From Sporocytophaga sp. (lineage in GTDB: Bacteria; Bacteroidota; Bacteroidia; Cytophagales; Cytophagaceae): a DNA stretch of 64,000 bases. Location: positions 248,001-312,000 of the forward strand of contig JANQAB010000010.1 in the NCBI GenBank assembly GCA_024707265.1, given 5' to 3'. Below the pieces are notes generated by a model. It worked only from the letters and a program-made list of their open reading frames with translations, was not told where the DNA came from and ran no database searches. The stretch's first letter is position 1. Each line of letters begins with the position of its first letter. The position numbers were made by a program, and so were the translations under genes. Of this stretch, positions 34,810 to 44,538 are shown one piece after another.

Positions 34810-36045
34810 TCAAACTACTGTTTGAATGGTTGTATTAATAAGTTCTTGAAGTTGATACGCTGTTACCTTTCCTACAATGGTTCTTGCTAATAATAACTTT
34901 TGTTCCATGAGAAACAATAAAGCTAATGAACAAAGCGCCATGTGTCTGTGGCACCCTTGCCAACTTCGAACTTGATAGTCAGCCATGCCCACAATATTCT
35001 TCCCTTCTTCAAATACTCTTTCTATAAATACTCTTTGGGCCTGTGCTTTAGCCATACCTATTAAAGTAGTTTTTATTGGATGATAACCTAAAGCATACTG
35101 TATACTTCCATCCATATTTTTTCTAATGATTAACTGGAGTGGAAGTAATTTTCCACTTTCCTTACATAATACCAATACTTTTCTTTTATGAAAATAAGCA
35201 CTAAGCGGCCCTTGGGTTGTTTTTCTTAATGCTACTTTTTGATAATCACTGCATGATAGTGTTTTCTGATAATCTCTTATGGATATTCTTTCCTTATTGG
35301 GACGTGGCAATTTATTCTTTCTTCCACGCCCTTTGTTTTCCGGAATAATCATTTGAGGAGAAGTTAGGTAAACAGTGATATTTTCTCTAACATCTCCAAC
35401 GAATGGAATTCTCCTTTTCATTAATTGCTCCAGGAGTTCAAATGAGCTTCCGTGCAATGCATCAAAAACAACATATTCAAGTTGTTTTATTTTTTTATAC
35501 AGCTTTAAAATCATATTCAAAGCCATCTTCGGTTTAGTTCCATGCTTTATATGATCAGGAAAATTCGTCTTCTTTCTGCGCTTTTCATCTTTGGCCCAAT
35601 CTTCAGGCATAAAAAGTCTCATGTCTACGGGAGTATAATAATCCTCGGAGCTCAATGCTACCGTAACTCCTACCTGACCATTATCATGTTTGCCGATACA
35701 GCCTAGGTATTGCCTGCCAACACAGGCTGAATTGTCTCCTTTCTTTCGGAAAGACCAGAGTGCTGATGCGAGCATATGATGAATGGAATGTGCATCAGCG
35801 GCAATGTGACGTTCTCCTATATACAAGCAAGTTGCTCTTCCCTTAGGACTTTTAAACAATCCCTCAATGTAGGCTAATGACTTTTAAAACAATCATGGGT
35901 TTGGGAAGAGAAAACATCAGAAAACTCTGATAGAAATTCTGAAAGCCTTTCCGGGGTACCCCGCAGAAGGTCAGAAAAAGAAAAATCATTTTTTTGGGCC
36001 GTCCTTTTTAAAACGGCTATTTTTAGGTTTATTAATATTTTGCAT
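34810..36045 (-). pseudogene. IS701-family-like transposase, frameshifted
   Basis: Three frames combine to about 412 residues. The start at 36045 (MQNINKPKNSRFKKDGPKK) breaks at seven A (35995-35989); six would continue KNDFSFSDLLRGTPERLSEF. A second break at about 35874-35880 (one base missing) leads into AYIEGLFKSPKGRATCLYIG. The rest, to 34810, is a DDE transposase: HHMLASALW, VGRQYLGCIGKHDNGQVGV with the first catalytic Asp, RLFMPEDWAKDEKRRKK, VVFDALHGSS and ERVFEEGKNIVGMADYQVRSW. These match the IS701 group. No terminal inverted repeats were found near the ends, so the element is decayed. Confidence 0.75.
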
Positions 36046-36668
36046 GGCAAAGATAAGAACTCAGGGCCGTCTGTTTCTTAATCTTTGCCTTTTTTTAACT
36101 TGACAAAGTAGGATTAATCACCAAATTCAAATAAATAAACAGCCGCATTTAAATAGGATACAAGATCTTCTAATGCGCCAATGCTTGTATGAAAAAGGTC
36201 ATTCACCACCCTAACTCCTTGGACAAATTATCGAATTCAGGCTCAAATGTCCTTCACTAACCAGATAGCAAAATATTGCCCAAATTAAAGGAAGATCAGA
36301 AGAACTAGGTCATCCAGATAGATTTAGGTTGACAGGAGACAATGATCATTAATCGAATTATTCTTCATATTAAAAAAACGATACTTTAGGGAATAATAAT
36401 ATGCCTTTTTTCAATGAGCCATTGCTTTAAGATAACTGAGTTCAGAAAGAACAGCTTAAATATAGAATCAATCATATATACTAGTGGTGATAAATCAAAT
36501 CCTTTTAATAAGTATTTCAACTCTTCTAATCCCAGTTTGAATTTAAAAAATCAAGAAGCTAGATAAAAAAACAGTAAATTGTAACAATTTAGAACCTCTA
36601 ATAGCCAGTTTTTTTAAACAATAAAGATATTGGAAGCTTGTTAGCGGCCGGTCAAACCCCAGACATAC
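36046..36668. other. Gap after the decayed transposase
   Basis: No full gene. A 31-codon minus-strand piece (GTG at about 36208 to TAA at 36114) encodes NDLFHTSIGALEDLVSYLNA then AVYLFEFGD, which looks like the end of a real protein whose 5' part is gone. The leader of the phosphopantetheinyl transferase gene (36450-36668) shows no clear promoter. Confidence 0.4.
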
Positions 36669-37301
36669 ATGATTTATATTTATTATTCGCATAATCAAAG
36701 ACTGGAGAATGATTTATTGAAACGGTATATGCAGTTGATGCCTGCCGATATTCAGGACAAAATCAGGAAATTCCACCACAAGGAAGATGCGGATGCCTGT
36801 CTTATAGGAAGACTGCTTCTTCTTGAGTGCCTTAAAAATTATGGTTTTGGCCCGGACCTGTTGCAAAGAATAAAATACACGAATTATAAACGTCCCTACC
36901 TGGAGGAAAGGGTTGATTTCAACATTTCACATTCGGGTACTGTAATAGTGTGTGCAGCCTCTGACAAAGTCAAAATTGGCATTGATGTAGAGCGCATCAC
37001 ACCAATAGAACTGGAAGATTTTAAATTTCAAATGACAGCGGAGGAATGGACAAACTTGATGAAAAAAAAAAACAAGCCGGATGAATTCTATTCTTTCTGG
37101 ACAAAAAAAGAAGCTGTTATCAAGGCTGAAGGAAAGGGTCTTGGAATTCCGCTAAAAAGTATTGTTCTGAAAGAGGGATACGCAGAGGTTGATGGAAAAC
37201 AGTGGAACTTAACAGAATTAAGTTTCGGCAGCAATGAGTACAAAATGTGTCTCGCCTCAAATGCTGAAGATGAATACCTCCTCAGGGAAATCTTTTTTTA
37301 A
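36669..37301 (+). CDS. 4'-phosphopantetheinyl transferase (Sfp/AcpT type)
   Basis: 210 residues. Shows the family signatures: DFNISHSGTVIVCAASD (about 87-104), the Mg-binding KIGIDVERI (about 107) and FWTKKEAVIKAEGKGL (about 155-170) with Trp, Lys, Glu and Lys of the active site. The enzyme transfers the phosphopantetheine arm of CoA to carrier proteins of polyketide, peptide or fatty-acid synthases. No synthase genes are adjacent. Followed by a convergent inverted repeat (37331-37381). Confidence 0.92.
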   Translation: MIYIYYSHNQRLENDLLKRYMQLMPADIQDKIRKFHHKEDADACLIGRLLLLECLKNYGFGPDLLQRIKYTNYKRPYLEERVDFNISHSGTVIVCAASDKVKIGIDVERITPIELEDFKFQMTAEEWTNLMKKKNKPDEFYSFWTKKEAVIKAEGKGLGIPLKSIVLKEGYAEVDGKQWNLTELSFGSNEYKMCLASNAEDEYLLREIFF

Positions 37302-37330
37302 ATTTAACGATTGCGCGAATTGGCAATAAA

Positions 37331-37381
37331 GCCAGTCAGCTTAAGATATGACTAATATTTACAGTTTTTAATCTGACTGGC
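37331..37381. terminator. Hairpin between convergent genes
   Basis: GCCAGTCAG and CTGACTGGC are perfect 9-bp arms separated by 33 bases. On the plus strand AAAACAAG follows; this is a plausible bidirectional terminator. Confidence 0.5.
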
Positions 37382-37400
37382 AAAACAAGAAAAAATGGGA

Positions 37401-38204
37401 TTACTTTATAATCAACGAATCCATCTTCAGGCTTGATACCTGAAAACAACCCAATGCACCGTTTGAAATATTCCCCTGTGCATTTGCAGGAGGTGAAGAG
37501 GTAAGACCTCCATCGTTATTCAGCTGCGAAGACAAGTCTCTATAAAAAATAAATGCTTCTTTCGTAATTGAATTTAGTTGTAGTTTGAACGTATCCTTAA
37601 GCTGTAGAGGATAAAAAACTTCATAACCAGCGATCAGCTCCTGCAGATTTTTATCATCCGTCACCTGCAGATCAGTAGGTTTGTTCAGCAATTTATTATT
37701 TTTATAGTATACCAGCATGTAGTAATCCTCACTGTTTTTCGGATCTTTAAAATAGATCGTAGGATAATACCCTTCTTCGTGCAGAAGGTCTCCTCCAGGA
37801 TAATATTGATAAGATAAACTGTCTATAGGTGCCAAACCAGGGAGAAGAGACTGCGATTTGTACTCTTTTCCATCAACCTGAACAGTAAGAAAATAAATTC
37901 TTCCTTCTACTCCTTTGATTCTGGAACTTTTGTAAAAGCCCTTATCTAGAAGATCCAGAGTATCCATATTGCCTTCGTTGTCGGATACGACAACAATTGC
38001 ATTGTTGATCTTTTCGGGGAGAGCAGTATCATAGTAATTGGTAGTCCAACTTAGCTTTACCCAAGCATAGTCGGTATTCGTAACCACAGCTTCTATTACG
38101 ATTTTAGGATCTGTCTCATTCAAATCCACATCGAGCACCTTTTCACAAGCTGTACTAGTAAGAAGCAGTACCAAATTCAAAAAATAAACAATTCCTTTTC
38201 TCAT
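37401..38204 (-). CDS. DUF4249 lipoprotein, partner of the TonB receptor
   Basis: 267 residues. The lipoprotein signal ends LLTSTAC with Cys20. DUF4249 features: EKVLDVDLNETDPKIVIEAV near the N-terminus, YFLTVQVDGKEYKSQSLLPG (about 95) and PPANAQGNISNGALGCF towards the end. DUF4249 proteins are outer-membrane lipoproteins encoded next to TonB receptors and are thought to act as their surface subunit. It starts one base after the receptor gene at 38206, so the two are surely co-transcribed. Substrate is unknown. Confidence 0.9.
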   Translation of the reverse strand: MRKGIVYFLNLVLLLTSTACEKVLDVDLNETDPKIVIEAVVTNTDYAWVKLSWTTNYYDTALPEKINNAIVVVSDNEGNMDTLDLLDKGFYKSSRIKGVEGRIYFLTVQVDGKEYKSQSLLPGLAPIDSLSYQYYPGGDLLHEEGYYPTIYFKDPKNSEDYYMLVYYKNNKLLNKPTDLQVTDDKNLQELIAGYEVFYPLQLKDTFKLQLNSITKEAFIFYRDLSSQLNNDGGLTSSPPANAQGNISNGALGCFQVSSLKMDSLIIK

Positions 38205-38205
38205 A

Positions 38206-40560
38206 TTAAAATTTTATATCTACAGTTATTGAAGGCAGCCAGCGGAACAGGTAAACCATAACCACTTCTTTCTTATTCGGATTATCCTTGTTGTCTCTTG
38301 TATAAACAAAATAAGCGTTACGTCTTCCATAAACATTATAGATGGAAAAAGAAAAATGCTTTTCCAAAGGAATTTTAATTGGAGTATGTTTCTTTAATTT
38401 CTTTTTAGGATAATAATTTACAGCCAGGTCGAGATGATGGAAGTCTGGCATACGATACCCATTTCTTTCGTGATAATAAGAACCTGTAACATATCCATAG
38501 TTATATTTTGCAGCCGGAAGCGTCATGGGCCTTCCTGTGGAATATACAAAGTTACCGGCGATATTAATTCTGGGCTTCAGGTCATAGGAACAGAGAACAT
38601 TGAGGCTGTTTCTTCTATCGTAACTTGCAAAGTATGCTTTGTCATTATTTACGCCGTTTATTTTAAGCTGACTTTTCGACCATGTATAGCTTAAAGATGC
38701 AGTGACTTTCTTTGTTGTCGCCCTCAGGTAAAACTCTATTCCATATGACCAACCAAATCCCCTTCTTATTTCCGTTTCCATTGCAGGGTTCAGACTTAAC
38801 TGGGCATTGTCCTTAAAGTCTAGGGCATTCTGAATATGCTTGTAATACGTTTCAGCAGAAAACTCTACTTTGTTATTAAGCAAGCTCTTAAAATAACCTG
38901 CCGCAACCTGATGACTTTTCTGTGGTTCTATGTAGGTAGCACTCGGCATCCATATGTTCTGAGGTACCGGGGCTGTGGTATTGGAAAGCATATGCATGTA
39001 CTGTACCATACGATCGTAAGACAGCTTGACTGAGTTATTCTCATTCAGCAAGTACCTTCCAGAAATCCTTGGTTCAAACCCATAATACGTCTTCATAGGT
39101 TCGAGTGATTTATAATGGATGGTATCTACAATATTAGCCTGTTCCATCGCTCCGTCGTATATATATTCATTGCCCTTGCCCAATCGGTTAAAAATTGAAA
39201 ATCGCATACCATATTCAAGAGCGATTCTCGCAGATACTTTTTGGGTATTGGAGACATAGACTCCCAGATCGCCAGAATGGAGCTGATCCAGTTTTATAGG
39301 AGAAAACATCGAATTTCCGTCTGTGGGAATAAACTTACCTGGCGAATAATTGCGGTAAGTGCCACTTATTCCAAAGTTCAGAGCATTGAAGGAGTTTAGA
39401 TTATACCTGAAATCCTGCTTGATACCATACTCTTCAATACCATTTCTAAGCTCAAAGGCAGACACTCCTACATTCAGTCCAAATCTATAAGCAAACCTTG
39501 AATAGACGAAATGAGTATTGCTGGTGAGTCGTTCATTTATCAAGTATTTCCATCCAAGCGTACCAGTGGTGTTGGTATAGGTGGAGCTAAAAAAGTTGTT
39601 TATATTATAATGATCTCTGCCATTATAGAAAGATACAAACATCTTGCTTTTTGCACTAAAGTCGTGGTTCAGTCTGGTATTTATATCATGAAAAAAGAGA
39701 ATAGATTTAGGCTGTTTGGGATCCACAGAGGACAATACCATCGGAAGGATATCGATGATACTTCTTCTGACTGAAACCATATAGGAGGTTTTGGACCTTA
39801 ACTGCCCCTGAACGCTAAGCTTATAAATACCGGTTCCGGCGGTTAAGATACCTGTAATCTTACCGGGTCTGTTGTCTTTGGTTTTAATATCCAGTACAGA
39901 AGATAGCCTGCCTCCATGTTCAACAGGAATTCCTCCTTTGTAGAGAGTAACACTTTTGAGTATATCAGAATTGAAGACTGAAAAAATACCAAACAAATGA
40001 CTACTATAGTAAATAGGAGCATAATCCAGGAGAATAAGATTCTGATCTGCGGATCCCCCCCTTACATAAAAGCCAGCATTACCTTCTCCGGTTACCTGCA
40101 CGCCAGGCATCATCTGCACGTTTTTAATCACATCCACTTCCCCCAAGAGAGCTGGCAGTTTCTTCATCTGCATCAGATCTACCTTATTTACTCCAATATC
40201 AGTATTCTCTACGTTTGTTCGTTCGCTTATTACCTCCACTGCATTCAGCTCGGTGATGTCTTCTTCCATTACAATAGTAATAGCAACATCTTCATCAAGC
40301 TGAACTTTCTTTATATAGTCCTTGTATCCTGCTGAAAAAACCGAAAGTGTGTAGGTTCCTTTTTCAATAGTAATACTGAAATTTCCGTTTAGATCGGTAA
40401 GAGCTCCTTTATCAGCTTCTTTTAGGCTAACCAAAGCCCCAGTAAGCCCCTCATCGGTATTGCTTTTAACTCGACCTTTAAATTCAATTTTTTGTGAAAA
40501 AACGTTAGTGTACAGGAACAGCAACAAAAAGAAATGAACTACTTTCAAAAAAATCTTCAT
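38206..40560 (-). CDS. TonB-dependent receptor with regulatory N-terminal domain
   Basis: 784 residues. Signal peptide (LLLFLYTNVFSQ), carboxypeptidase-like domain (IEFKGRVKSNTDEGLTGALV, about 24-110), plug (VDLMQMKKLPALLGEVDVIK and the signature GGSADQNLILLD), and a barrel ending in an aromatic-rich terminal strand (SITVDIKF). It pairs with a DUF4249 lipoprotein rather than SusD. This class is widespread in Bacteroidetes and probably imports peptides, siderophores or other ligands. An additional barrel-lumen motif (GLNVGVSAFELRNG) is unremarkable. Promoter region lies between 40560 and 40727, shared divergently with the DUF2846 gene. Confidence 0.9.
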   Translation of the reverse strand: MKIFLKVVHFFLLLFLYTNVFSQKIEFKGRVKSNTDEGLTGALVSLKEADKGALTDLNGNFSITIEKGTYTLSVFSAGYKDYIKKVQLDEDVAITIVMEEDITELNAVEVISERTNVENTDIGVNKVDLMQMKKLPALLGEVDVIKNVQMMPGVQVTGEGNAGFYVRGGSADQNLILLDYAPIYYSSHLFGIFSVFNSDILKSVTLYKGGIPVEHGGRLSSVLDIKTKDNRPGKITGILTAGTGIYKLSVQGQLRSKTSYMVSVRRSIIDILPMVLSSVDPKQPKSILFFHDINTRLNHDFSAKSKMFVSFYNGRDHYNINNFFSSTYTNTTGTLGWKYLINERLTSNTHFVYSRFAYRFGLNVGVSAFELRNGIEEYGIKQDFRYNLNSFNALNFGISGTYRNYSPGKFIPTDGNSMFSPIKLDQLHSGDLGVYVSNTQKVSARIALEYGMRFSIFNRLGKGNEYIYDGAMEQANIVDTIHYKSLEPMKTYYGFEPRISGRYLLNENNSVKLSYDRMVQYMHMLSNTTAPVPQNIWMPSATYIEPQKSHQVAAGYFKSLLNNKVEFSAETYYKHIQNALDFKDNAQLSLNPAMETEIRRGFGWSYGIEFYLRATTKKVTASLSYTWSKSQLKINGVNNDKAYFASYDRRNSLNVLCSYDLKPRINIAGNFVYSTGRPMTLPAAKYNYGYVTGSYYHERNGYRMPDFHHLDLAVNYYPKKKLKKHTPIKIPLEKHFSFSIYNVYGRRNAYFVYTRDNKDNPNKKEVVMVYLFRWLPSITVDIKF

Positions 40561-40726
40561 ATAAAATTTAAATTCGAACGAAAAATATCATTCTGTTTGA
40601 ATGATATGGATTTTAAAATATTATTAAAACTTTAGAATATTTAATTCGACAGACACGTTTATTTTTGACATACAATATATTATTTATTCGACAATAATTA
40701 AACTAATTCCATTTATTTAAACTATC

Positions 40727-41227
40727 ATGAAAAAAATAACATTTTTACTTTTAATTCTTCTTACCTCACTCAGGCTGTTTGCGCAAAAAGCAGGTTCGAG
40801 TATATTGTTCGATTGCAAGCAAGCCGACAAAACTGCAAAGGTCGTCTTTTTCAGACCTTTTAAACTGATAGGATCGGCTGTAGGATTCAATTTATACCAC
40901 GGAGACACGCTATTAACGCACATCCGTTCCAAATCCTTTTATGTTGCCGAATTACCAGCAGGCAAGAACAGGATTACAGCTTGTCAGGTCCTGTTAGAAC
41001 AGCACAAGGATAAAAACACCATCGATCTGAATCTGGAACCAAATAAGATTTATTTTATTAAGTGTGAATCCAAGCCTATTTCCGAAGGAATTGCCAAAAC
41101 TCATCATAAACTTCTCTTCAAAAATCTTGTTAAAAAAGAAGTTAAACAAAGCCTGAAAAAGAAGTTCTTAAGAAAACAGCTGAAACAAAAATTATATAGA
41201 GATTTTTATAATCAATCTACCTTATAG
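40727..41227 (+). CDS. DUF2846 domain protein
   Basis: 166 residues. Signal peptide MKKITFLLLILLTSLRLFAQ; then a beta-rich domain matching the DUF2846 plan: KVVFFRPFKLIGSAVGFNLY, HIRSKSFYVAELPAGKNRIT and EPNKIYFIKCESKP. A strongly basic C-terminus (VKKEVKQSLKKKFLRKQLKQ) is unusual for the family. Likely periplasmic or secreted; function unknown. It is divergent from the TonB receptor gene with a 166-bp gap and has its own terminator downstream. Confidence 0.82.
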   Translation: MKKITFLLLILLTSLRLFAQKAGSSILFDCKQADKTAKVVFFRPFKLIGSAVGFNLYHGDTLLTHIRSKSFYVAELPAGKNRITACQVLLEQHKDKNTIDLNLEPNKIYFIKCESKPISEGIAKTHHKLLFKNLVKKEVKQSLKKKFLRKQLKQKLYRDFYNQSTL

Positions 41228-41339
41228 AACTCTATGATAGCGTTTTACAAATATTCCTGGCTGGAGAAATAAATTACATTAATTAGGAATGAGCGAATCA
41301 AAAGATAGAAGCATTGGTTGATACCCAACTAAATTTATA

Positions 41340-41381
41340 GAAGTAGATGTTTATATTGTAATTAAAACATCTACTTCTTTT
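41340..41381 (+). terminator. Terminator downstream of the DUF2846 gene
   Basis: GAAGTAGATGTTT and AAACATCTACTTC form a 13-bp stem around a 12-base loop and are followed by TTTT. Confidence 0.75.
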
Positions 41382-41423
41382 AAAACTGATTATTGTGCAA
41401 CAAGGTCAGCCTTTCTGCTGTAC

Positions 41424-41492
41424 AGAATCTCCTCCCCGGCTGGTGTCTGCACCAGACGGAATCTTTCCAAAAGAGTTGTATTTAATAATACT
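41424..41492 (+). repeat. Interspersed repeat family C copy 1
   Basis: About 70 bp with a central imperfect palindrome (CTGGTGTCTGCACCAG). A second copy in the same orientation is at 44539-44607; they share CGGTGTCTGCACCGGACGGA-type core and an AATAATACT end. Confidence 0.75.
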
Positions 41493-41503
41493 GATAGCAT
41501 TGA

Positions 41504-42169
41504 TCATTTAAGCTTCATTTCCTGAAACCAGTAATTAAGATGACTTCTCTTAGTTAACAATTCAACGTTAAGTTCATTTTTGTATAGTGGGCAGTTCACT
41601 ACCAGCGTATGATATTCTCCATTTTCCCCACAAACATCAACGTTCAACTCCTCTAACCTTTTGATTAATTCTTCATCCAGTTTTTTACCCAAAAAGTCCT
41701 CTCCCAATTGCTGATTACATGAAACAATGATACAATGAACACCCTCTGCCAGCATTTTCGTTACAAGATCTTTTCTATCTTGCTTCCATAATGGTAATAT
41801 AGGTGATATGCATGCGGCTTCACAGACCTTTTCTTCCCAGGCTCTGTTGGAATCGATGTCAATATCTCCGAATACTGCAGCATTGATTTTATATTCTTCA
41901 ACAAGTTGTTGGAGTGTATTAATGAAATTTCTTTCATAATCATTCCAGGAAGATGGAACAGTAACTATAGGTAAGCCTAGTTCAATAGCCTGTTGGTGTA
42001 AAATTTCTTTAGGGATAGCATGAGATCTTGATACCAATCCATTTTCATTCATCATATTCATGAGTGCCTTTGGCTGTCCGTTTAATCTTACTGCCTCCAT
42101 AAAGGCAAAGCAACTGTCTTTGCCACCACTCCATGATGCTACAAAACTTTGGTTATTACTGAGCTTCAC
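41504..42169 (-). CDS. Dph6-like ATP pyrophosphatase (diphthine-ammonia ligase family)
   Basis: 221 residues. The PP-loop SWSGGKDSCFAFMEAV starts at residue 13 and the family signature GENGEYHT is near 180. Other matches are VFGDIDIDSNRAWEEKVC (about 97) and CIIVSCNQQLGEDFLG. In archaea and eukaryotes Dph6 amidates diphthine on elongation factor 2, which bacteria lack, so bacterial members must adenylate another substrate. The structure is a HUP-fold ATPase acting in the cytoplasm. A 70-bp family C repeat lies just before its 3' end. No neighbour suggests the substrate. Confidence 0.85.
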   Translation of the reverse strand: MKLSNNQSFVASWSGGKDSCFAFMEAVRLNGQPKALMNMMNENGLVSRSHAIPKEILHQQAIELGLPIVTVPSSWNDYERNFINTLQQLVEEYKINAAVFGDIDIDSNRAWEEKVCEAACISPILPLWKQDRKDLVTKMLAEGVHCIIVSCNQQLGEDFLGKKLDEELIKRLEELNVDVCGENGEYHTLVVNCPLYKNELNVELLTKRSHLNYWFQEMKLK

Positions 42170-42317
42170 TGATTATGATTTAAATAATTTGCCCTGAACT
42201 GTCAATTACAGGGAAAAAGATAAGCTGAAAATATTAATTTACCTAACAAGCTTATAATTTGGTTATAGTATCTGATATTTTAAGCAGGATAAAGTGTAAA
42301 TTATGTAATGGAAATAG

Positions 42318-42536
42318 TATGTTGCTAATGAATTTAGAGGACAAAGAATTTCAAAGGAATTAATCGATGACCTTTTAGTTTTAGTCAGAGTTGGAAAGAT
42401 AGGTGAAATTGAACAAGTTAATCTGACAGTAATCTCTTATAATGATAAAGCCAAAAGCCTTTATGAGAAATTCAGCTTTAGAACATTCAGTTCGGAAGAA
42501 CGTGCCATTAAATGGAGGGAAAAATATTTCACCTAA
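42318..42536 (+). pseudogene. GNAT acetyltransferase relic (C-terminal part)
   Basis: An open frame of 72 codons without a start codon, preceded by TAG, encoding YVANEFRGQRISKELIDDLL then IEQVNLTVISYNDKAKSLYE and KFSFRTFSSEERAIKW. This is the second half of a GNAT fold: the R/QGxG acetyl-CoA loop (here RGQRIS, degraded) and the NxKAxxLYxKxGF strand. The N-terminal half is missing. It lies in a 558-bp gap between minus-strand genes. Confidence 0.65.
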
Positions 42537-42621
42537 GATCAAATGGTTTTAAGAATCATTTAAGTTCATTATTAGAATTGATCGTTATAAATGAAATACC
42601 CTTTCTGAACTATTAGTAAAT

Positions 42622-42660
42622 AAAAAGAGGCAATCTAAAACATAGAAAGCCCCTTTTTAT
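42622..42660. terminator. Possible bidirectional terminator
   Basis: AAAAAGAGGC and GCCCCTTTTT form a 10-bp stem with one mismatch, flanked by A and T runs. Lies after the GNAT relic and downstream of the 42728 gene. Confidence 0.5.
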
Positions 42661-42727
42661 TAGTCTGAAATTGTACAATATATACAGTAGAAATCTACTC
42701 AATTATGGACTATAGATAATTGTCCTA

Positions 42728-44242
42728 TTACTTCTTTGGATGTTCTAATTCAACTTTAATCAATATATCCTCTTTCCCTTTTTCAAAGGCTTTAAGATAA
42801 AAGACATTATAGTCTGATTTAATTATACTCCAGATGTCAAATTGCTTAATTTCCAGCCCTCCTACATCTTTATAATTAAATATCTTCATTTTTGAAATGT
42901 CGCCTGATATGTCACTGATTTTATATCCAATAAAAGAACCATCATAAAGATCAGAGTTGTAATCATAAGGAATATTATTTGAAGACAGCTCAAGATTTCT
43001 TTCATCATCAAAATATAGAAAATATTTATATCCAGGACCGGTCGTAAGTTTGAAACCTCCAAGACTTACGGCCCCATATTGACTCTTAGGAATTTTCCTG
43101 ACCCATGACAGTTTACCGCTCGAGTCTATCTTAGAAACAATAATTGCATCAAAATGAAAAGAATGAGACATAGAGGTAGATTTCTGAGATGCATTTCGAG
43201 GATTTTGGTTTGGTGATGATAATCTTTCAGTCATTTGCATCATTCTGTATTTATATTCACCGACTATTGTCAATGACCCATCGTCTTCTGCTATAAACTC
43301 TGCTAACGCAAGATTGTCAGTTCCTGGAAATTTTTCCACATTTTTACCTACTCTCCTTCCTCCATTTTGATTTAAAACTTCCTGAGGGATATCAAAATAA
43401 GATTGCTTATTAATTTTTCCATCCTTATCTACCTTAATTGAAAAGATTCCTTTTGCATCATCCTTTTTTGCATCCTCTTCAGTTTGGTAATAAAATCCAG
43501 CGACAAATACAGATCCATCAATTCCGACTCTTACTCCAACACTATTACTATTTTTCTTTTCAAGATTTATAGTTGTTTTTCCAACAAGACCTGATCTCAG
43601 ATCGTATCTTAATAATTCAAAAGAGTCACCCTTCTTATTATCTTTTGAAGAGCTTTCAAGCTTTTCAAGTTCATATTTATATCCCTGCCTGCTGTAACAT
43701 GTGCTGTTAAGGATAGTATATTTTTGCTCAGTAGGAATCTTTTTAGATCTTCCTGAAGAAATGAGATTTAGATTCTTATCATATAAATCATCATTAATAC
43801 GCAATGTTTCACCGTTTATAACCTCTATAAAATAGTAAAGGTAAGGTCCTTGTGATAACTTGTGTTCTTCACCAATAAGCTGTCCTTTAGAAAAATCTAT
43901 TTCCCTGTAACATACAATTTTTTCTTTTTTATTTTCTTCTGAAAAGTAATAGTAAAACAATAAGTTTTTTCCATTAAATTCTGTAGCCAGAGAGATTTCA
44001 AAACCTCTTGGAAATCCTTCATAAACATTTTGTGTATTAAGGTTAAGTTTTGCGTCAAATTTTTGAATGATACATGATTCTTTCTTTTTATATACAAGAA
44101 GTAGTTCATCATTTTTTTTTATGGATAGTCTGTAATCTGCTTTTAATGCAGGATGTACATCTCCTACTGAAATATTAACCTGCGAGTATCCGAGCAAGAA
44201 AAAGTTTAAAAGTATCCCAAGAAGGAAAAAAGTTTTTTTCAT
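42728..44242 (-). CDS. Secreted hypothetical protein
   Basis: 504 residues. Signal peptide MKKTFFLLGILLNFFLLGYS. The mature part is beta-rich with repeated YxxK/D strands (for example LLVYKKKESCIIQKFDAKLN, LLRYDLRSGLVGKTTINLE, AIIVSKIDSSGKLSWVRKIP) that look like WD-like or 6-to-8-bladed propeller strands. No lipobox and no T9SS tail, so periplasmic. A palindrome TTTTACACGTGTAAAA lies about 190 bp upstream (44431-44446). No family recognised. Confidence 0.65.
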   Translation of the reverse strand: MKKTFFLLGILLNFFLLGYSQVNISVGDVHPALKADYRLSIKKNDELLLVYKKKESCIIQKFDAKLNLNTQNVYEGFPRGFEISLATEFNGKNLLFYYYFSEENKKEKIVCYREIDFSKGQLIGEEHKLSQGPYLYYFIEVINGETLRINDDLYDKNLNLISSGRSKKIPTEQKYTILNSTCYSRQGYKYELEKLESSSKDNKKGDSFELLRYDLRSGLVGKTTINLEKKNSNSVGVRVGIDGSVFVAGFYYQTEEDAKKDDAKGIFSIKVDKDGKINKQSYFDIPQEVLNQNGGRRVGKNVEKFPGTDNLALAEFIAEDDGSLTIVGEYKYRMMQMTERLSSPNQNPRNASQKSTSMSHSFHFDAIIVSKIDSSGKLSWVRKIPKSQYGAVSLGGFKLTTGPGYKYFLYFDDERNLELSSNNIPYDYNSDLYDGSFIGYKISDISGDISKMKIFNYKDVGGLEIKQFDIWSIIKSDYNVFYLKAFEKGKEDILIKVELEHPKK

Positions 44243-44538
44243 TGAATTATGATTTATAATTGTTTAATTGAACTTATAAAAATAACCTTTATTTGTCAGA
44301 GATCTAGTTTAATCCCATTGAAAAGTTAAAATTTCCTTTACAGGAAAAGTAAAATATTGAAAACGAATGCAATCTATACAGAACAAAGGCTTTAAACTAA
44401 AGTTATGATAATCCTTAATAGTTATGGCTCTTTTACACGTGTAAAAAAATAGCATACCTAAATTTTTGACATAGCCATGAGCATTTGAGTCTAAGCTATT
44501 ATAAACTCATTAATTATTCATCTCGCATAGACTTTTTA

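Noticed and set aside
35989..35995. Programmed -1 frameshifting at A7 in the transposase, as in some IS families
   Set aside because: A -1 shift leads to an unrelated frame; only removal of one base (or addition of two) gives the domain-consistent product, and the same problem occurs in non-IS genes.
36114..36208. A 31-codon minus-strand piece with protein-like sequence
   Set aside because: Too short and start-less to call as a gene; described in the gap entry as a possible relic.
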